This document shows, in pieces, positions 6,778 to 15,857 of a DNA stretch of 64,000 nt. Below the pieces are notes generated by a model, which had not been told where the DNA came from, searched no databases, and saw only the letters and a list, made by a program, of their open reading frames with translations. A program made the position numbers and the translations under genes. Position 1 is the stretch's first letter. Every line of letters starts with the position of its first letter. The DNA lies in the NCBI GenBank assembly GCA_965230565.1, contig CBDDLH010000012.1:496001-560000 (forward strand). The letters are read 5' to 3'. Source of the DNA: BCD1 sp965230565. Its GTDB lineage: Bacteria > Bacteroidota > Bacteroidia > Chitinophagales > Saprospiraceae.

Positions 6778-9201
6778 ATGACAAACTACAAAAAACATAT
6801 GTTCGAAAATATTTTCGATTTGCAGGGGTTTGACGAAGAGACGGACTTTTTACCTTTGATCACATTGGAGGAAGATGATATGGATAATGAGGAAGCTATC
6901 CCGGATATTTTGCCCATTCTCGCTTTGAAGAATACGGTTTTGTTTCCGGGAATAGTCATTCCAATTACCGTTGGTCGTGACAGGTCCATCCAGGCGATCA
7001 ATAAAGCTTATGCCGAAGGAAGGATAATCGCTGTTTTATCCCAAAGAGATACCAATATAGAAGAACCTGATGTGGAAGACCTTTACAATGTGGGCACCGT
7101 TGCCAGAATTGTAAAATTACTCCGGATGCCCGATGGAACCATCACAGCGATTCTTCAGGGGCGTAAACGCTTTTCTCTAGAAGAGATGGTTTCAGAGCAA
7201 CCTTTCATGAAAGGCAGAATTTCCCTTTTGGAATATAAACAGCCAGCCAATAAACTTGAATTTGAAGCCCTGGTTTCTGCAATCATGGATCAGGCAAAAC
7301 AGATCATTGAGCTGTCTCCCAATATCCCGACCGAAGCAGTGGTGATGCTGAAAAATATCAATAATCCGAGTTTTCTACTCAACTTCATTGCCTCCAATTC
7401 ATCAGCCAAACCTGATGTAAAACAGCAAATTCTCGAAACAGACAGTTTGCACCAAAAAGCAAATACCGTTTTACTGCAATTGAAAACGGAGCTGCAGTTG
7501 CTCGAGTTGAAAGACAAGATCGAATCCAAGGTCCGTGGCGATATTGAAAAACAACAACGTGATTATTTTCTGAATCAACAACTGAAAACTATTCAGGATG
7601 AACTGGGGCAAAATCCTCATGAAGAAGATATTCAGAAACTGGTGGATCGCGGGGCCGAAATGAAATGGCCCGAAAATGTTGCGAAGACGTTTGAAAAAGA
7701 AATTGCCCGGATTCGCAGGATGAATCCACAGGTGGCAGAATACTCCATTCAGCTCAGTTACCTGGAGTTATTGCTCGACTTGCCATGGGAGAAATATACC
7801 AAAGATAATTTCAATCTCAAGAAAGTTCGTGGTGTCCTGGATAAGGATCACTTTGGACTCGAAAAGGTGAAGGATCGTATTATTGAACACCTGGCCGTGT
7901 TGAAACTCAAAGGAGACATGAAGGCGCCAATTTTGTGCCTTGTAGGCCCTCCGGGTGTTGGTAAAACATCGCTTGGGCGTTCCATAGCCAGAGCCCTGAA
8001 CCGTAAATTTATCAGAATGTCTCTTGGTGGATTACATGATGAGTCTGAGATCAGAGGGCACAGGAAAACTTATATTGGCGCGATGCCTGGCCGGATTATT
8101 CAATCCATGAAAAAGGCAGAGGCCGCTAATCCTGTTTTTATTCTTGACGAGATTGACAAGGTAGGAAAAGATTTCAGGGGAGATCCATCTTCAGCCTTAC
8201 TGGAGGTTCTGGATCCGGAACAAAATACTACCTTTCACGATAATTACCTGGACCTCGAATACGATCTTTCCAAAGTACTTTTTGTGGCTACAGCCAATTC
8301 GTTGAACACTATTCAACCAGCCTTGCTGGACAGAATGGAGATTATTGAGATTAGTGGATATTCCCAGGAGGAAAAAGTGGAGATTGCCAAACGCCACCTC
8401 ATTCCAAAGCAGCGTAAGGAACATGGATTAAAAGCAAAACATGTCAAGATCAAAGACAATGTGATTGCAAAAATTATCCAGTTGTACACTCGTGAGTCAG
8501 GAGTGCGAAACCTTGACCGTCAACTGGCAGGTGTTATGCGCCATGTGGCCAAAAAAGTAGCTACGGAGGAAGAGTACAATGTTAATGTCAAAATAAACGA
8601 CCTCCCTGATATGCTTGGACCAACCAGATTCTCCAAAGACATGTATCAGGAAGTTCATGTGCCCGGTGTAGCCATAGGTCTTGCATGGACAAGTGTTGGA
8701 GGAGACATTTTGTTCATTGAAGCCAGTTTGAACAAAGGTAAAGGCAAACTTACCCTTACAGGAAACCTGGGTGATGTGATGAAAGAATCTGTGACAACTG
8801 CATTGAGTTTCATCAAGGCACATAGTGATCAGTTAGGCATTGACGATAAGGTTTTTGAAGAAAATGATATTCACCTTCACGTCCCTGAAGGAGCCATTCC
8901 AAAAGACGGACCATCAGCCGGGATTACCATGCTTAGTGCCTTAACTTCTGTGTTTACTGGAAAACGTGTCAAGCCATTTGTGGCCATGACTGGAGAGATT
9001 ACTCTGCGAGGTAAGGTATTGCCTGTCGGAGGTATAAAAGAGAAAATGCTGGCCGCGAAAAGGGCAGGAATGAAAGAAATAATCCTTTCCAAAGAGAATG
9101 AAAAACACGTTCTGGAGATCAACCCTGAATATATAAAGGGGATGACTTTCCATTACGTTTCTAAAATGACGGAAGTGTTAGATCTGGCATTGGATAAGTA
9201 A
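6778..9201 (+). CDS. lon: ATP-dependent protease Lon (LonA type)
   Basis: The 807-residue protein degrades misfolded and regulatory proteins in the cytoplasm. Domains in order: N-terminal substrate-binding LON domain (about 45-240), helical coiled region, AAA+ module with Walker A GPPGVGKT (Lys396) and Walker B ILDEID (Asp457, Glu458), then the proteolytic domain. The catalytic dyad is Ser713 in KDGPSAG and Lys756 in GGIKEK, with the same 43-residue spacing as Ser679/Lys722 in E. coli Lon. The ATG at 6778 was kept. A second in-frame ATG at 6799 is equally possible because no Shine-Dalgarno site distinguishes them. It stands alone between two strong terminators. Confidence 0.96.
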   Translation: MTNYKKHMFENIFDLQGFDEETDFLPLITLEEDDMDNEEAIPDILPILALKNTVLFPGIVIPITVGRDRSIQAINKAYAEGRIIAVLSQRDTNIEEPDVEDLYNVGTVARIVKLLRMPDGTITAILQGRKRFSLEEMVSEQPFMKGRISLLEYKQPANKLEFEALVSAIMDQAKQIIELSPNIPTEAVVMLKNINNPSFLLNFIASNSSAKPDVKQQILETDSLHQKANTVLLQLKTELQLLELKDKIESKVRGDIEKQQRDYFLNQQLKTIQDELGQNPHEEDIQKLVDRGAEMKWPENVAKTFEKEIARIRRMNPQVAEYSIQLSYLELLLDLPWEKYTKDNFNLKKVRGVLDKDHFGLEKVKDRIIEHLAVLKLKGDMKAPILCLVGPPGVGKTSLGRSIARALNRKFIRMSLGGLHDESEIRGHRKTYIGAMPGRIIQSMKKAEAANPVFILDEIDKVGKDFRGDPSSALLEVLDPEQNTTFHDNYLDLEYDLSKVLFVATANSLNTIQPALLDRMEIIEISGYSQEEKVEIAKRHLIPKQRKEHGLKAKHVKIKDNVIAKIIQLYTRESGVRNLDRQLAGVMRHVAKKVATEEEYNVNVKINDLPDMLGPTRFSKDMYQEVHVPGVAIGLAWTSVGGDILFIEASLNKGKGKLTLTGNLGDVMKESVTTALSFIKAHSDQLGIDDKVFEENDIHLHVPEGAIPKDGPSAGITMLSALTSVFTGKRVKPFVAMTGEITLRGKVLPVGGIKEKMLAAKRAGMKEIILSKENEKHVLEINPEYIKGMTFHYVSKMTEVLDLALDK

Positions 9202-9381
9202 CAGTTGCAGGTTTTTGAGAACGCTGAGATAGGACACTGATTTTGACGGGTTGAACTGATTGAGACGGATTTTTTCATTTCGTTGCATTTTATTGGAGAG
9301 AGTACTTTTTTGAAAATTGATAACAAAATTGCCGGCATACAGGGAATTTTGGTGCTTTTTATGTTAAAGTCCCCAAAAAAA

Positions 9382-9419
9382 TGTCACGTTTCGATTTGTC
9401 GTGGCTTCTATTAATAAAG
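9382..9419 (+). promoter_or_regulatory. Conserved TGTCAC-n14-TGGCTT motif, copy 1
   Basis: Ungapped comparison with 36011-36048 gives about 25 identical positions of 38, concentrated in TGTCAC at the start, GTGGCTT 14 nt later and a following AT-rich core. It has the two-box layout of an alternative-sigma promoter, but no rightward gene follows this copy. Confidence 0.35.
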
Positions 9420-9423
9420 GAGG

Positions 9424-9470
9424 AAATTTCAGTGACGGCCTCACTCTGAGTGAGGCCGTCACTGAAATTT
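9424..9470. terminator. Perfect 23-bp inverted repeat between convergent lon and CotH genes
   Basis: AAATTTCAGTGACGGCC... (9424-9446) is perfectly complementary to 9448-9470 around a single central T. The position between two converging genes suggests a shared terminator. Both arms end in short A/T runs. Confidence 0.8.
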
Positions 9471-9501
9471 TACTTAACCAGAAGCATCTTCCTTCCAGTT
9501 G

Positions 9502-11841
9502 TTATTTTGTTAAAACAACCTTTCTTGTCAGAGACAGGCCTTCCTTGGTTTCAACCGTCAAAAAGTAGAGGCCGGGGTTTAGATTTTCAGATTTCACAGA
9601 AAAGGCATTTGTGTTTTGCCATATGGTATTGTTGAAAACCTGTTTGCCTAATGCATCCGTCAGTGTCCAACGGATATTTCTTGCAAGGCCATCTTCAAAC
9701 CTGAATTGGAAATGATCATTAAATGGATTGGGCGATATGGAAACAGCAATATCTGCAGCCGGGTCATTAGTTGTATTAGGAGTATTTGATGCCCCGGGAG
9801 TCGGATCCATCAAAACAAGGGAGCCCGTTCCGTTTGGGATTCTTCCATAAGAAACATCTTCTGTTTGTTCGTCAAAATCAAACCCGTTGATAAGGCTGTG
9901 GCCATGGGCTTCATTGTGGAAAATACCGATAAATTCACCACCTGCTGATAATTTAAAATTAGCATGAAATTGACCCTGATCAACATCATCATCTAACCAC
10001 ACAACCAGAAACTGAAACGGATAGATCTGAGAACCTTGCTTGAATTTCCATTTTGTTGGATTGTCCTCATCATCCGAAAGGTATTTGTCGCTGAGGTCAA
10101 GAGGTTCTGATCCTGTATAATACAATTCTATCCAGTCATCATACTCACCGGCTTCATCCGCAATGGTAGATTCATTTTTGGCCATCACTTCGTTGATGTA
10201 AATCGGTAGCGGAGCTACGCCCAAAGCAATTTCTTTGTTACCGCAATTTGGAAACTCACTTTCCCAGCCGACCTCATCCGTTGCTTTGATGTAATACTCA
10301 ATATGAGACTCTTCATAAACGGGAGGAATATATCCGCCATAGCGTCCATCCCCTGCAAAGCCGTCGTTGTGCTGGCCGTCATCATAGAGTTGGGTACAAG
10401 TGAAGGGAGGACTGTTTACGAAATAGCATAATTCCACCTCGGTAACGTCGTTGAAATCAACTACGTCGGCAGTTACCAGGATGCCTTCACCAAATTCAGG
10501 GTAAGTATTCTCAATATTGAAAACCAAAGGAGGAATATCTCCGTCTAACTGCAAGTCTGTCCAATAATGACGATCTTCAATGAAAGGTTTTAAGCCGTAT
10601 TTGGTATGGTTATAAGGGAGTTGTTCAATGTATGAATCGTGGAAGTCATCCACTGAAAACCCATAATCATAAGTGTAATATATATCGTCAGGAACAAAGG
10701 GCTCGATTTGGCTTTTTAGCTGATCAATACGAGGTAAAACTTCATCAGGGTTGTATTGATCTTCCAGGAAGGATTTCATGTAATAGTTGAAAAGTGCTCT
10801 GTATTCCGGAACAGCGATAATATTCCAGTACAATGGTCGTGGTTCGCTATCCTTAGCCCAGAAGTAAATATTTCTGGATACCCAGTCCTCTCCAAACCAG
10901 TCGATTCCAAATGTGTTGTCCAGGTCATACGGGATGTATTGAAATTGCCCGGAAACAGGGTCGTTGTAGAGGTAAAAATTATTCTTGTTGAACAGCGGAC
11001 CGTCCCAGTTACCGCTCAGGATATCAAAAGCGACTGCTTTCAGAAATCCAGGAACATTAAAAATGGGTTCAAGTTCACAAGCGAGTTCGTTGGTTGGGGT
11101 GTTATTGAGTACATCGATCAGGTGAGCTATGTCAGTGTAATCATCTTCCTCGGTATTGGTGATCAGGTCGTAAGTTCTTCTGTTACCGTTCATAAATTTA
11201 TAGGCTTCCGGATCGGAACCGAGGTAGTTCATGTCGGCCGGCCAGAGACATTTATATAAATTGCCGGCTTCCGTGCCATAGCGGAGATCGACGAATTCTT
11301 CGTCTATATGTTCCACATTGATATACACGCCATAAAAATCTCCGTTAATGTACAAAAGAACATGATTGGATCGTGATCCCGGAATTTCCATATCTCTCAC
11401 CATGTCCCAGCATACTTTAGCCCGCATAATGGAAGGGTCGTTATGCTCGCCGTTGAGGTTCATTTTTTCAAGTCCGTAATATTTACGGCCTGGCTCATAG
11501 GTGTTGAAGGATACTTTGAATGATTTTTTAGCTGAATATCTCGAAGTATTCCCACGGAGCCTGAAGCCGATATTTTCAACAGTGTCCCGGATGGTTCCGT
11601 TATCGAAAATAAAATCAGCCATCCATTCATAATCGCTTTCTTCATTCCCTGGAGCATAAATAGCATTCAGGGAGCTTTCGGGAATAATGATATCCACTCT
11701 TGGTACGACATCATCACGGAAAACTTCTCCCGGGTCGGGAAATAGTGTTTGCCCAAAAACCGTAGCAGGGAGCGATATTAAGAAAATGAAAATCGCTGAG
11801 TTCAGAAGCATGTTCAATTGCCTGAAAATTGGAGAACGCAT
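9502..11841 (-). CDS. Secreted CotH-kinase-family protein with lamin-tail and T9SS sorting domains
   Basis: This 779-residue protein has a signal peptide (to about residue 30, ...ATVFGQ). A CotH region follows, with KMNLNGEHNDPSIMRAKVCW, an atypical kinase-fold core, and IPYDLDNTFG, the conserved Asp motif. A beta-sandwich and a lamin-tail-like domain (INEVMAKNESTIADEAGEYD) come next. The final 75 residues (ISPNPFNDHFQF...) form a type IX secretion sorting domain. CotH proteins are protein kinases in spore coats, and in Bacteroidota they are often surface proteins of unknown target. The start lies 11 bp after the caspase gene stop, so it is probably co-transcribed with it. Whether that link is functional is unknown. 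Confidence 0.88.
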   Translation of the reverse strand: MRSPIFRQLNMLLNSAIFIFLISLPATVFGQTLFPDPGEVFRDDVVPRVDIIIPESSLNAIYAPGNEESDYEWMADFIFDNGTIRDTVENIGFRLRGNTSRYSAKKSFKVSFNTYEPGRKYYGLEKMNLNGEHNDPSIMRAKVCWDMVRDMEIPGSRSNHVLLYINGDFYGVYINVEHIDEEFVDLRYGTEAGNLYKCLWPADMNYLGSDPEAYKFMNGNRRTYDLITNTEEDDYTDIAHLIDVLNNTPTNELACELEPIFNVPGFLKAVAFDILSGNWDGPLFNKNNFYLYNDPVSGQFQYIPYDLDNTFGIDWFGEDWVSRNIYFWAKDSEPRPLYWNIIAVPEYRALFNYYMKSFLEDQYNPDEVLPRIDQLKSQIEPFVPDDIYYTYDYGFSVDDFHDSYIEQLPYNHTKYGLKPFIEDRHYWTDLQLDGDIPPLVFNIENTYPEFGEGILVTADVVDFNDVTEVELCYFVNSPPFTCTQLYDDGQHNDGFAGDGRYGGYIPPVYEESHIEYYIKATDEVGWESEFPNCGNKEIALGVAPLPIYINEVMAKNESTIADEAGEYDDWIELYYTGSEPLDLSDKYLSDDEDNPTKWKFKQGSQIYPFQFLVVWLDDDVDQGQFHANFKLSAGGEFIGIFHNEAHGHSLINGFDFDEQTEDVSYGRIPNGTGSLVLMDPTPGASNTPNTTNDPAADIAVSISPNPFNDHFQFRFEDGLARNIRWTLTDALGKQVFNNTIWQNTNAFSVKSENLNPGLYFLTVETKEGLSLTRKVVLTK

Positions 11842-11851
11842 AACCGAATGT

Positions 11852-14542
11852 TTACTTGGTTAAATAATAAAAAAACACCCCTGCCAGTTTCTCAAATCCA
11901 TCATCATTTGGCATGGTGTTGGTGTTCCACTGATGCTCTTTCAACATGCCCCGAAGATCGAGGTGTTTTAGGTTGTCCAATTGGGCATCCAGGTTTTTCA
12001 GGTCATCATTGAATTGGTTAATAGCCATATTGGATTCCCCGTTGCCAAAATAATCATATCCGTGTACGATCATTTTCAGGGAAGGAAATTGCTTTGCCCA
12101 GCTGCCAATTTGTTGAATCACATTATTGTAATTACCGGAAAGAATTTCATCTGCACCAAGGCTGATAACGATGCTTCCTTTACCGATTTTTTGAAGCGTC
12201 TGAGTCAAACGGGCAGCATCTTCAAAGGTACCCTTAATCCGTTTAATATTAAAATAACTACTGAACTGTGCAGACAGATTTTTTATCCCAACTTTATGCA
12301 GCCAGCCATCTCCTAAAGTGATCAGATTTGGGAGCGAATCTGCTGTGCCTGACCTTTGTTGATTTTCAATGGAATTAAACAGCTGATAAGCTTTTTGCTC
12401 CAATTGTTCCATTTGAGCAGCAGGAGCCTGGAAATTAATCTCCGGGTTTAATTTTAGGCGTAAATCATCCCTTTCTTCAAAGAAAATGCGGGCTGCAAAA
12501 CCGGCCATGTCCTCGTCATCCAGCATAGCCGAAAGTCTTTTACCGGAAATGGTGTTATACACAGGATTATGAAACCTGAGGGTTAAGTTCTGGGTGGTCC
12601 AGTCATCGCCTTCCAGTTCAGGGTTGCTGTCATCCTCATCAATATCAAGCCCTCTTTTTCGCCCACGGATATCATCGCTGATGAGTGGAGGTTTGGGCAA
12701 CCCTTTTTTCTCTAATCGGGAAATGTCAAAGGGCGTTGTACTCACAATGATTTTGAAAAAATCTTCTGTGAAAGGCCAGTTGTAATTACGAGCAATATCC
12801 ACTACGGAATAAGAAATTTCACTTTTTCTATAGTTGAAGAGCCAAACTGACTCCCCCGGTTCGAGAGTGTAAACCTGTGGTTCCATGCCTTTGAGGTACA
12901 CTCTGAATTCTACCATCAGGTATAAGGCACTGACATATAATTTTCTACTAGTGGTGTTGGTGAGTTTAAGTGCTACTTTGCCTTTCCATTCTCCATCAGC
13001 TCTTTGAGTGTAATGAAGATCTGTTACATTAGATTCTATGGCCAGAGGGTTTCCGTTTTGCCCGCCTGAAAAGGCCGCTACTTTGATGGGGTTCCCACGG
13101 AACAAATAAGTTTCCGCATTTTTCAAACGTTTGACAAATTCCCAATTGGAGATGTGCTTTAAATAGTTAACCGTATTGTTGATTGCAGTAGGAGAATCTA
13201 ATTTTTGAGGTCTCACCATTGGCCGGTTAGGATCTTTTGGTTTGGTCAGATAAATCAGGTTGTCCCTGACTTGAAGGCTGTAATCCGCATTGGCCTCATT
13301 GTCTTCCAGGGCAATATTTTGAGTTATTTTCTGGAATGCTTCGAGTAATGACTTGATAATTGCAACTGAACCGTTGTGGTTATTGAGAAACAATTTGACC
13401 GGATGGGCCATGAGTCCTTCAATAGTTGCTTTATAGACCTGCTTTTTATTGGGAGAATCAGCGGGCCGGAATTTTATCCTGGTTTCGTCCGGCAGGATTT
13501 CGTGGATTTTACCAACGAATTGTTCCTCGTTCGGGCCTGTAATGGTAACTCTTTTATTTTTAGGAGAAATACCCATCAGGCTTCCCATGTCCAGCACCCA
13601 GCCGTTTTTGTGGTTGTAAATTACGTTGCCATACAAGGGTTGTTGCTGGACTTCCTTGTTCAGGAAAGTAGCATAATTACCAGAAGAATCTTCTCCGGGT
13701 AAACGCAATTGCGGTTTTTGGGTGAAGGTGTTGTTGAGGTAGTGCCGCACCTGACTCATGAGGTCATAATAGGTAATATTCCCACGAGCTCTTTTGAGAA
13801 TGTTGACCAGATAGGAGGTGAATACTCCCTGTCCGTTTACCTCGAGAGCGGATTCGTCCGATTCACAAGCAGAGAGGTGGACGTGTTTACCTTCGGGAAT
13901 TATCTGAGAAAGGTGTTGGTTTTGGAGTTTTTCAATAGTAATATCATCCGTAAATATGAAATCCTGCCAGGTCCTTTGCGGGGCAATACATTTTACCCGG
14001 CGTTCCCGGGTATCATTATTGCTCATGAAACCATTTCTGGTATTATCACCTGAATGGCAGCAGTCAAAAATGGTCAGGAGATGGGGAGGGTCGTTTTTGG
14101 GCGCATCTTTTGTTCCGTTAATGATTTGCCCGATGAGAAATCTCAATTCTTTATCGGCGAGTAAACAAGGACCACTTCCATCGTTGTAGCAAACCAGGCA
14201 TTCCAACCGCCCATCCGTTTCTTCTTTCCACAGAGTACCATCTGCATATTCCTGGATGCCATGGCCTGAGTAATAGAAAAAGGCTACATCGTCTTTTCCG
14301 GCTTTCCCCAGGTGATTTTTGAGATTGTCAACAATTGCCTCTTTAGTCGCTTCGTCATTTTTCAGAAATACCACCTCCAGGTTAAAGCTTTCATCGGCCT
14401 TCAAATAATCAAGCATAGTGTTGGCATCATTCTCACATCCGGCCAGAGGTCCGAATTTGCATTTGGGCATTACAGGGACTTCCGGCTTGTATTCGTCAAT
14501 ACCGACAAGGAGGGCGTAGAGTTTCTTTTTGGAATTGGTCAT
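11852..14542 (-). CDS. Caspase-family (C14) protein with degenerate C-terminal SGNH-hydrolase domain
   Basis: From the ATG at 14542 the protein has 896 residues; a longer reading would need GTG at 14602. MTNSKKKLYALLVGIDEY is the usual start of bacterial caspase homologues. The p20-like region has the catalytic His94 (FYYSGHG) and Cys162 (DCCHSG), so it should be an active cysteine protease. A p10-like part follows (SACESDESA...), then beta-rich segments (about 330-640). The last 155 residues follow the block order of GDSW-type SGNH hydrolases: LGDGW at 743-747, SLGADEIL, IVHGYDY, LDLRG, NDDGFEKLA. The nucleophile Ser is Gly746 and the terminal His is missing, so this domain probably binds rather than cleaves. 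No signal peptide. It lies between an EAD11-CHAT gene and a CotH gene on the same strand. Confidence 0.85.
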   Translation of the reverse strand: MTNSKKKLYALLVGIDEYKPEVPVMPKCKFGPLAGCENDANTMLDYLKADESFNLEVVFLKNDEATKEAIVDNLKNHLGKAGKDDVAFFYYSGHGIQEYADGTLWKEETDGRLECLVCYNDGSGPCLLADKELRFLIGQIINGTKDAPKNDPPHLLTIFDCCHSGDNTRNGFMSNNDTRERRVKCIAPQRTWQDFIFTDDITIEKLQNQHLSQIIPEGKHVHLSACESDESALEVNGQGVFTSYLVNILKRARGNITYYDLMSQVRHYLNNTFTQKPQLRLPGEDSSGNYATFLNKEVQQQPLYGNVIYNHKNGWVLDMGSLMGISPKNKRVTITGPNEEQFVGKIHEILPDETRIKFRPADSPNKKQVYKATIEGLMAHPVKLFLNNHNGSVAIIKSLLEAFQKITQNIALEDNEANADYSLQVRDNLIYLTKPKDPNRPMVRPQKLDSPTAINNTVNYLKHISNWEFVKRLKNAETYLFRGNPIKVAAFSGGQNGNPLAIESNVTDLHYTQRADGEWKGKVALKLTNTTSRKLYVSALYLMVEFRVYLKGMEPQVYTLEPGESVWLFNYRKSEISYSVVDIARNYNWPFTEDFFKIIVSTTPFDISRLEKKGLPKPPLISDDIRGRKRGLDIDEDDSNPELEGDDWTTQNLTLRFHNPVYNTISGKRLSAMLDDEDMAGFAARIFFEERDDLRLKLNPEINFQAPAAQMEQLEQKAYQLFNSIENQQRSGTADSLPNLITLGDGWLHKVGIKNLSAQFSSYFNIKRIKGTFEDAARLTQTLQKIGKGSIVISLGADEILSGNYNNVIQQIGSWAKQFPSLKMIVHGYDYFGNGESNMAINQFNDDLKNLDAQLDNLKHLDLRGMLKEHQWNTNTMPNDDGFEKLAGVFFYYLTK

Positions 14543-14550
14543 CTGTTGAA

Positions 14551-14590
14551 GTTTGACTTGGTTTGATATCGTTTGATCTTGTTTGAGGTG
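14551..14590 (-). repeat. Four GTTTGA words at exact 10-bp period before the caspase gene
   Basis: GTTTGA begins at 14551, 14561, 14571 and 14581 (TCAAAC on the coding strand), ending 8 bp upstream of the caspase ATG. The period is one helical turn, so all copies face the same side of the DNA. It could be an operator for a multimeric regulator or a simple slippage repeat. Confidence 0.6.
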
Positions 14591-14674
14591 TTTTTTAACC
14601 ACAGAGGGTACAGGGGAGAAAAATCCTTTGTGTCAACAATGATTCTAAATCAACTCCTGAAACCAATAGAACCG

Positions 14675-14696
14675 TGAAACAGCGAGCCTGCGAGCA
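14675..14696. repeat. 22-bp dispersed repeat, inverse copy of 4312-4333
   Basis: All 22 positions match the reverse complement of 4312-4333. It lies in the 188-bp gap between the CHAT and caspase genes. A further degenerate GTCAACCGTC...ATCGTAAGC stretch follows, similar to 4476-4508. Confidence 0.6.
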
Positions 14697-14730
14697 AACC
14701 CGTCAACCGTCTATCGTAAGCCGTTGGTCG

Positions 14731-15690
14731 TTACATATTCACCTTTTTCCCGTTTTGATAAAGCACAAACCTGTCGGCAGGTTCATTATAGGCCATAGCG
14801 TTAATAATTCCCAGGTTGACGGCCTGCATAATGTTTTGACCTTTGGCAAGTCCGAGATAAAAACTGGTTGAAAAGGCAATCGCAGCGTCATCTTTCACAC
14901 TGTAACTGGTACCTACTACATTGGGGACATATTGCGCAATTGCCAGTGCCTGAGCTTCTGAATGACATGAATTGAAGATTACCGTTTCAAGTGGAATATT
15001 CTGAATTTGCACCATGCTTCTAAAAAGGTGTTCAATCACATTTGTCGCTACGAGAAAGGGTTCCCGGAGATCTTCACTCATTAATATAATTCCGGTTTCA
15101 ACAGCGTTTTCTTCATCATCAATGTCGAGTCCTCCCCGGCTCAGTGCGTCTTTTACATCTGCATCCAATCTTTCGCCATGGCCGGAAAAATGTACAATCC
15201 TTGGTTTTTCCTCAAGAATGAATCTTTGAAGGTTGGTAAAGGTGACGGCATTTTCCATTTTTGGTCTGAGTTCCGTATCCTGTAACTGCTGGGATAACCG
15301 GGCAAACTCATCCGTTAATTGAAGTTTACCTGTTTTGGTGGGATTCGAGGCAAGGAATAATATGGTATTGGATTTGGATTTAATCTGTTTAGGGGCCTTG
15401 CCATTGTCTCCCCCTCCTTGACGGTCGTCGATTTGGACGTCATCATCATCCAGCTGATCGAGCGCGTAAAGCAAAGCGTTGGTGATCTTGGCTCTGGTCA
15501 TATTATAATTGGCCCCTGTGATAGTGCCAAGGTTGTTGTTGCGTTCATTTTGGTGATAGGTGCCAGATTGCAGGATTATCACATTTGATACATCATTATT
15601 ATCTTGCTGTTGAGCCATTATTTCCATGGCTTCGATAGCTTTATCAATTTTTCCCTGGGCGATAAGGTCGCGTATTTCTTTTTTTGTCAT
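14731..15690 (-). CDS. EAD11-CHAT caspase-like protein
   Basis: From the ATG at 15690 the protein has 319 residues; the longer frame needs TTG at 15756 and adds only a basic, non-domain stretch. Residues 1-80 (MTKKEIRDLIAQGKIDKAIE...) look like effector-associated domain 11, a small helical adaptor known from bacterial conflict systems. An acidic Gly-rich linker follows (about 80-105). From 107 to the end is a CHAT protease domain with LFLASNPTKTGKL, catalytic His171 in VHFSGHG and Cys242 in FNSCHS. CHAT proteases are the caspase-clan branch that includes TPR-CHAT and separase relatives. EADs are thought to recruit partners through matching EADs. It is upstream of a second caspase-family gene and divergent from manA. 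Confidence 0.83.
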   Translation of the reverse strand: MTKKEIRDLIAQGKIDKAIEAMEIMAQQQDNNDVSNVIILQSGTYHQNERNNNLGTITGANYNMTRAKITNALLYALDQLDDDDVQIDDRQGGGDNGKAPKQIKSKSNTILFLASNPTKTGKLQLTDEFARLSQQLQDTELRPKMENAVTFTNLQRFILEEKPRIVHFSGHGERLDADVKDALSRGGLDIDDEENAVETGIILMSEDLREPFLVATNVIEHLFRSMVQIQNIPLETVIFNSCHSEAQALAIAQYVPNVVGTSYSVKDDAAIAFSTSFYLGLAKGQNIMQAVNLGIINAMAYNEPADRFVLYQNGKKVNM

Positions 15691-15777
15691 GTTTGTCTGG
15701 TTACAGATTTTCGGTTTTAGCCTTCGTAATGCTTTTGAAATTATTTCCGGGGACAATAAAGATAAGTTAAATTGATA

Positions 15778-15810
15778 TTTGTTGTTTAAATAATGCCGTG
15801 GATATTTTTG
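15778..15810 (+). promoter_or_regulatory. manA promoter
   Basis: TTTG at 15778-15781, 21-nt spacer, TATTTTTG at 15803-15810. Both boxes and the spacing match the Bacteroidota housekeeping consensus. The expected start point is about 40 nt before the manA ATG. Confidence 0.7.
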
Positions 15811-15857
15811 CTATTGCTTTTTAATAAAGACTTTTATAGCCAGAAAAATGATTGAAT

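Noticed and set aside
9502..15756. A bacterial gasdermin gene next to the caspase genes
   Set aside because: Looked for a small pore-forming-type gene in both strands of the run and its gaps; none is present in the window.
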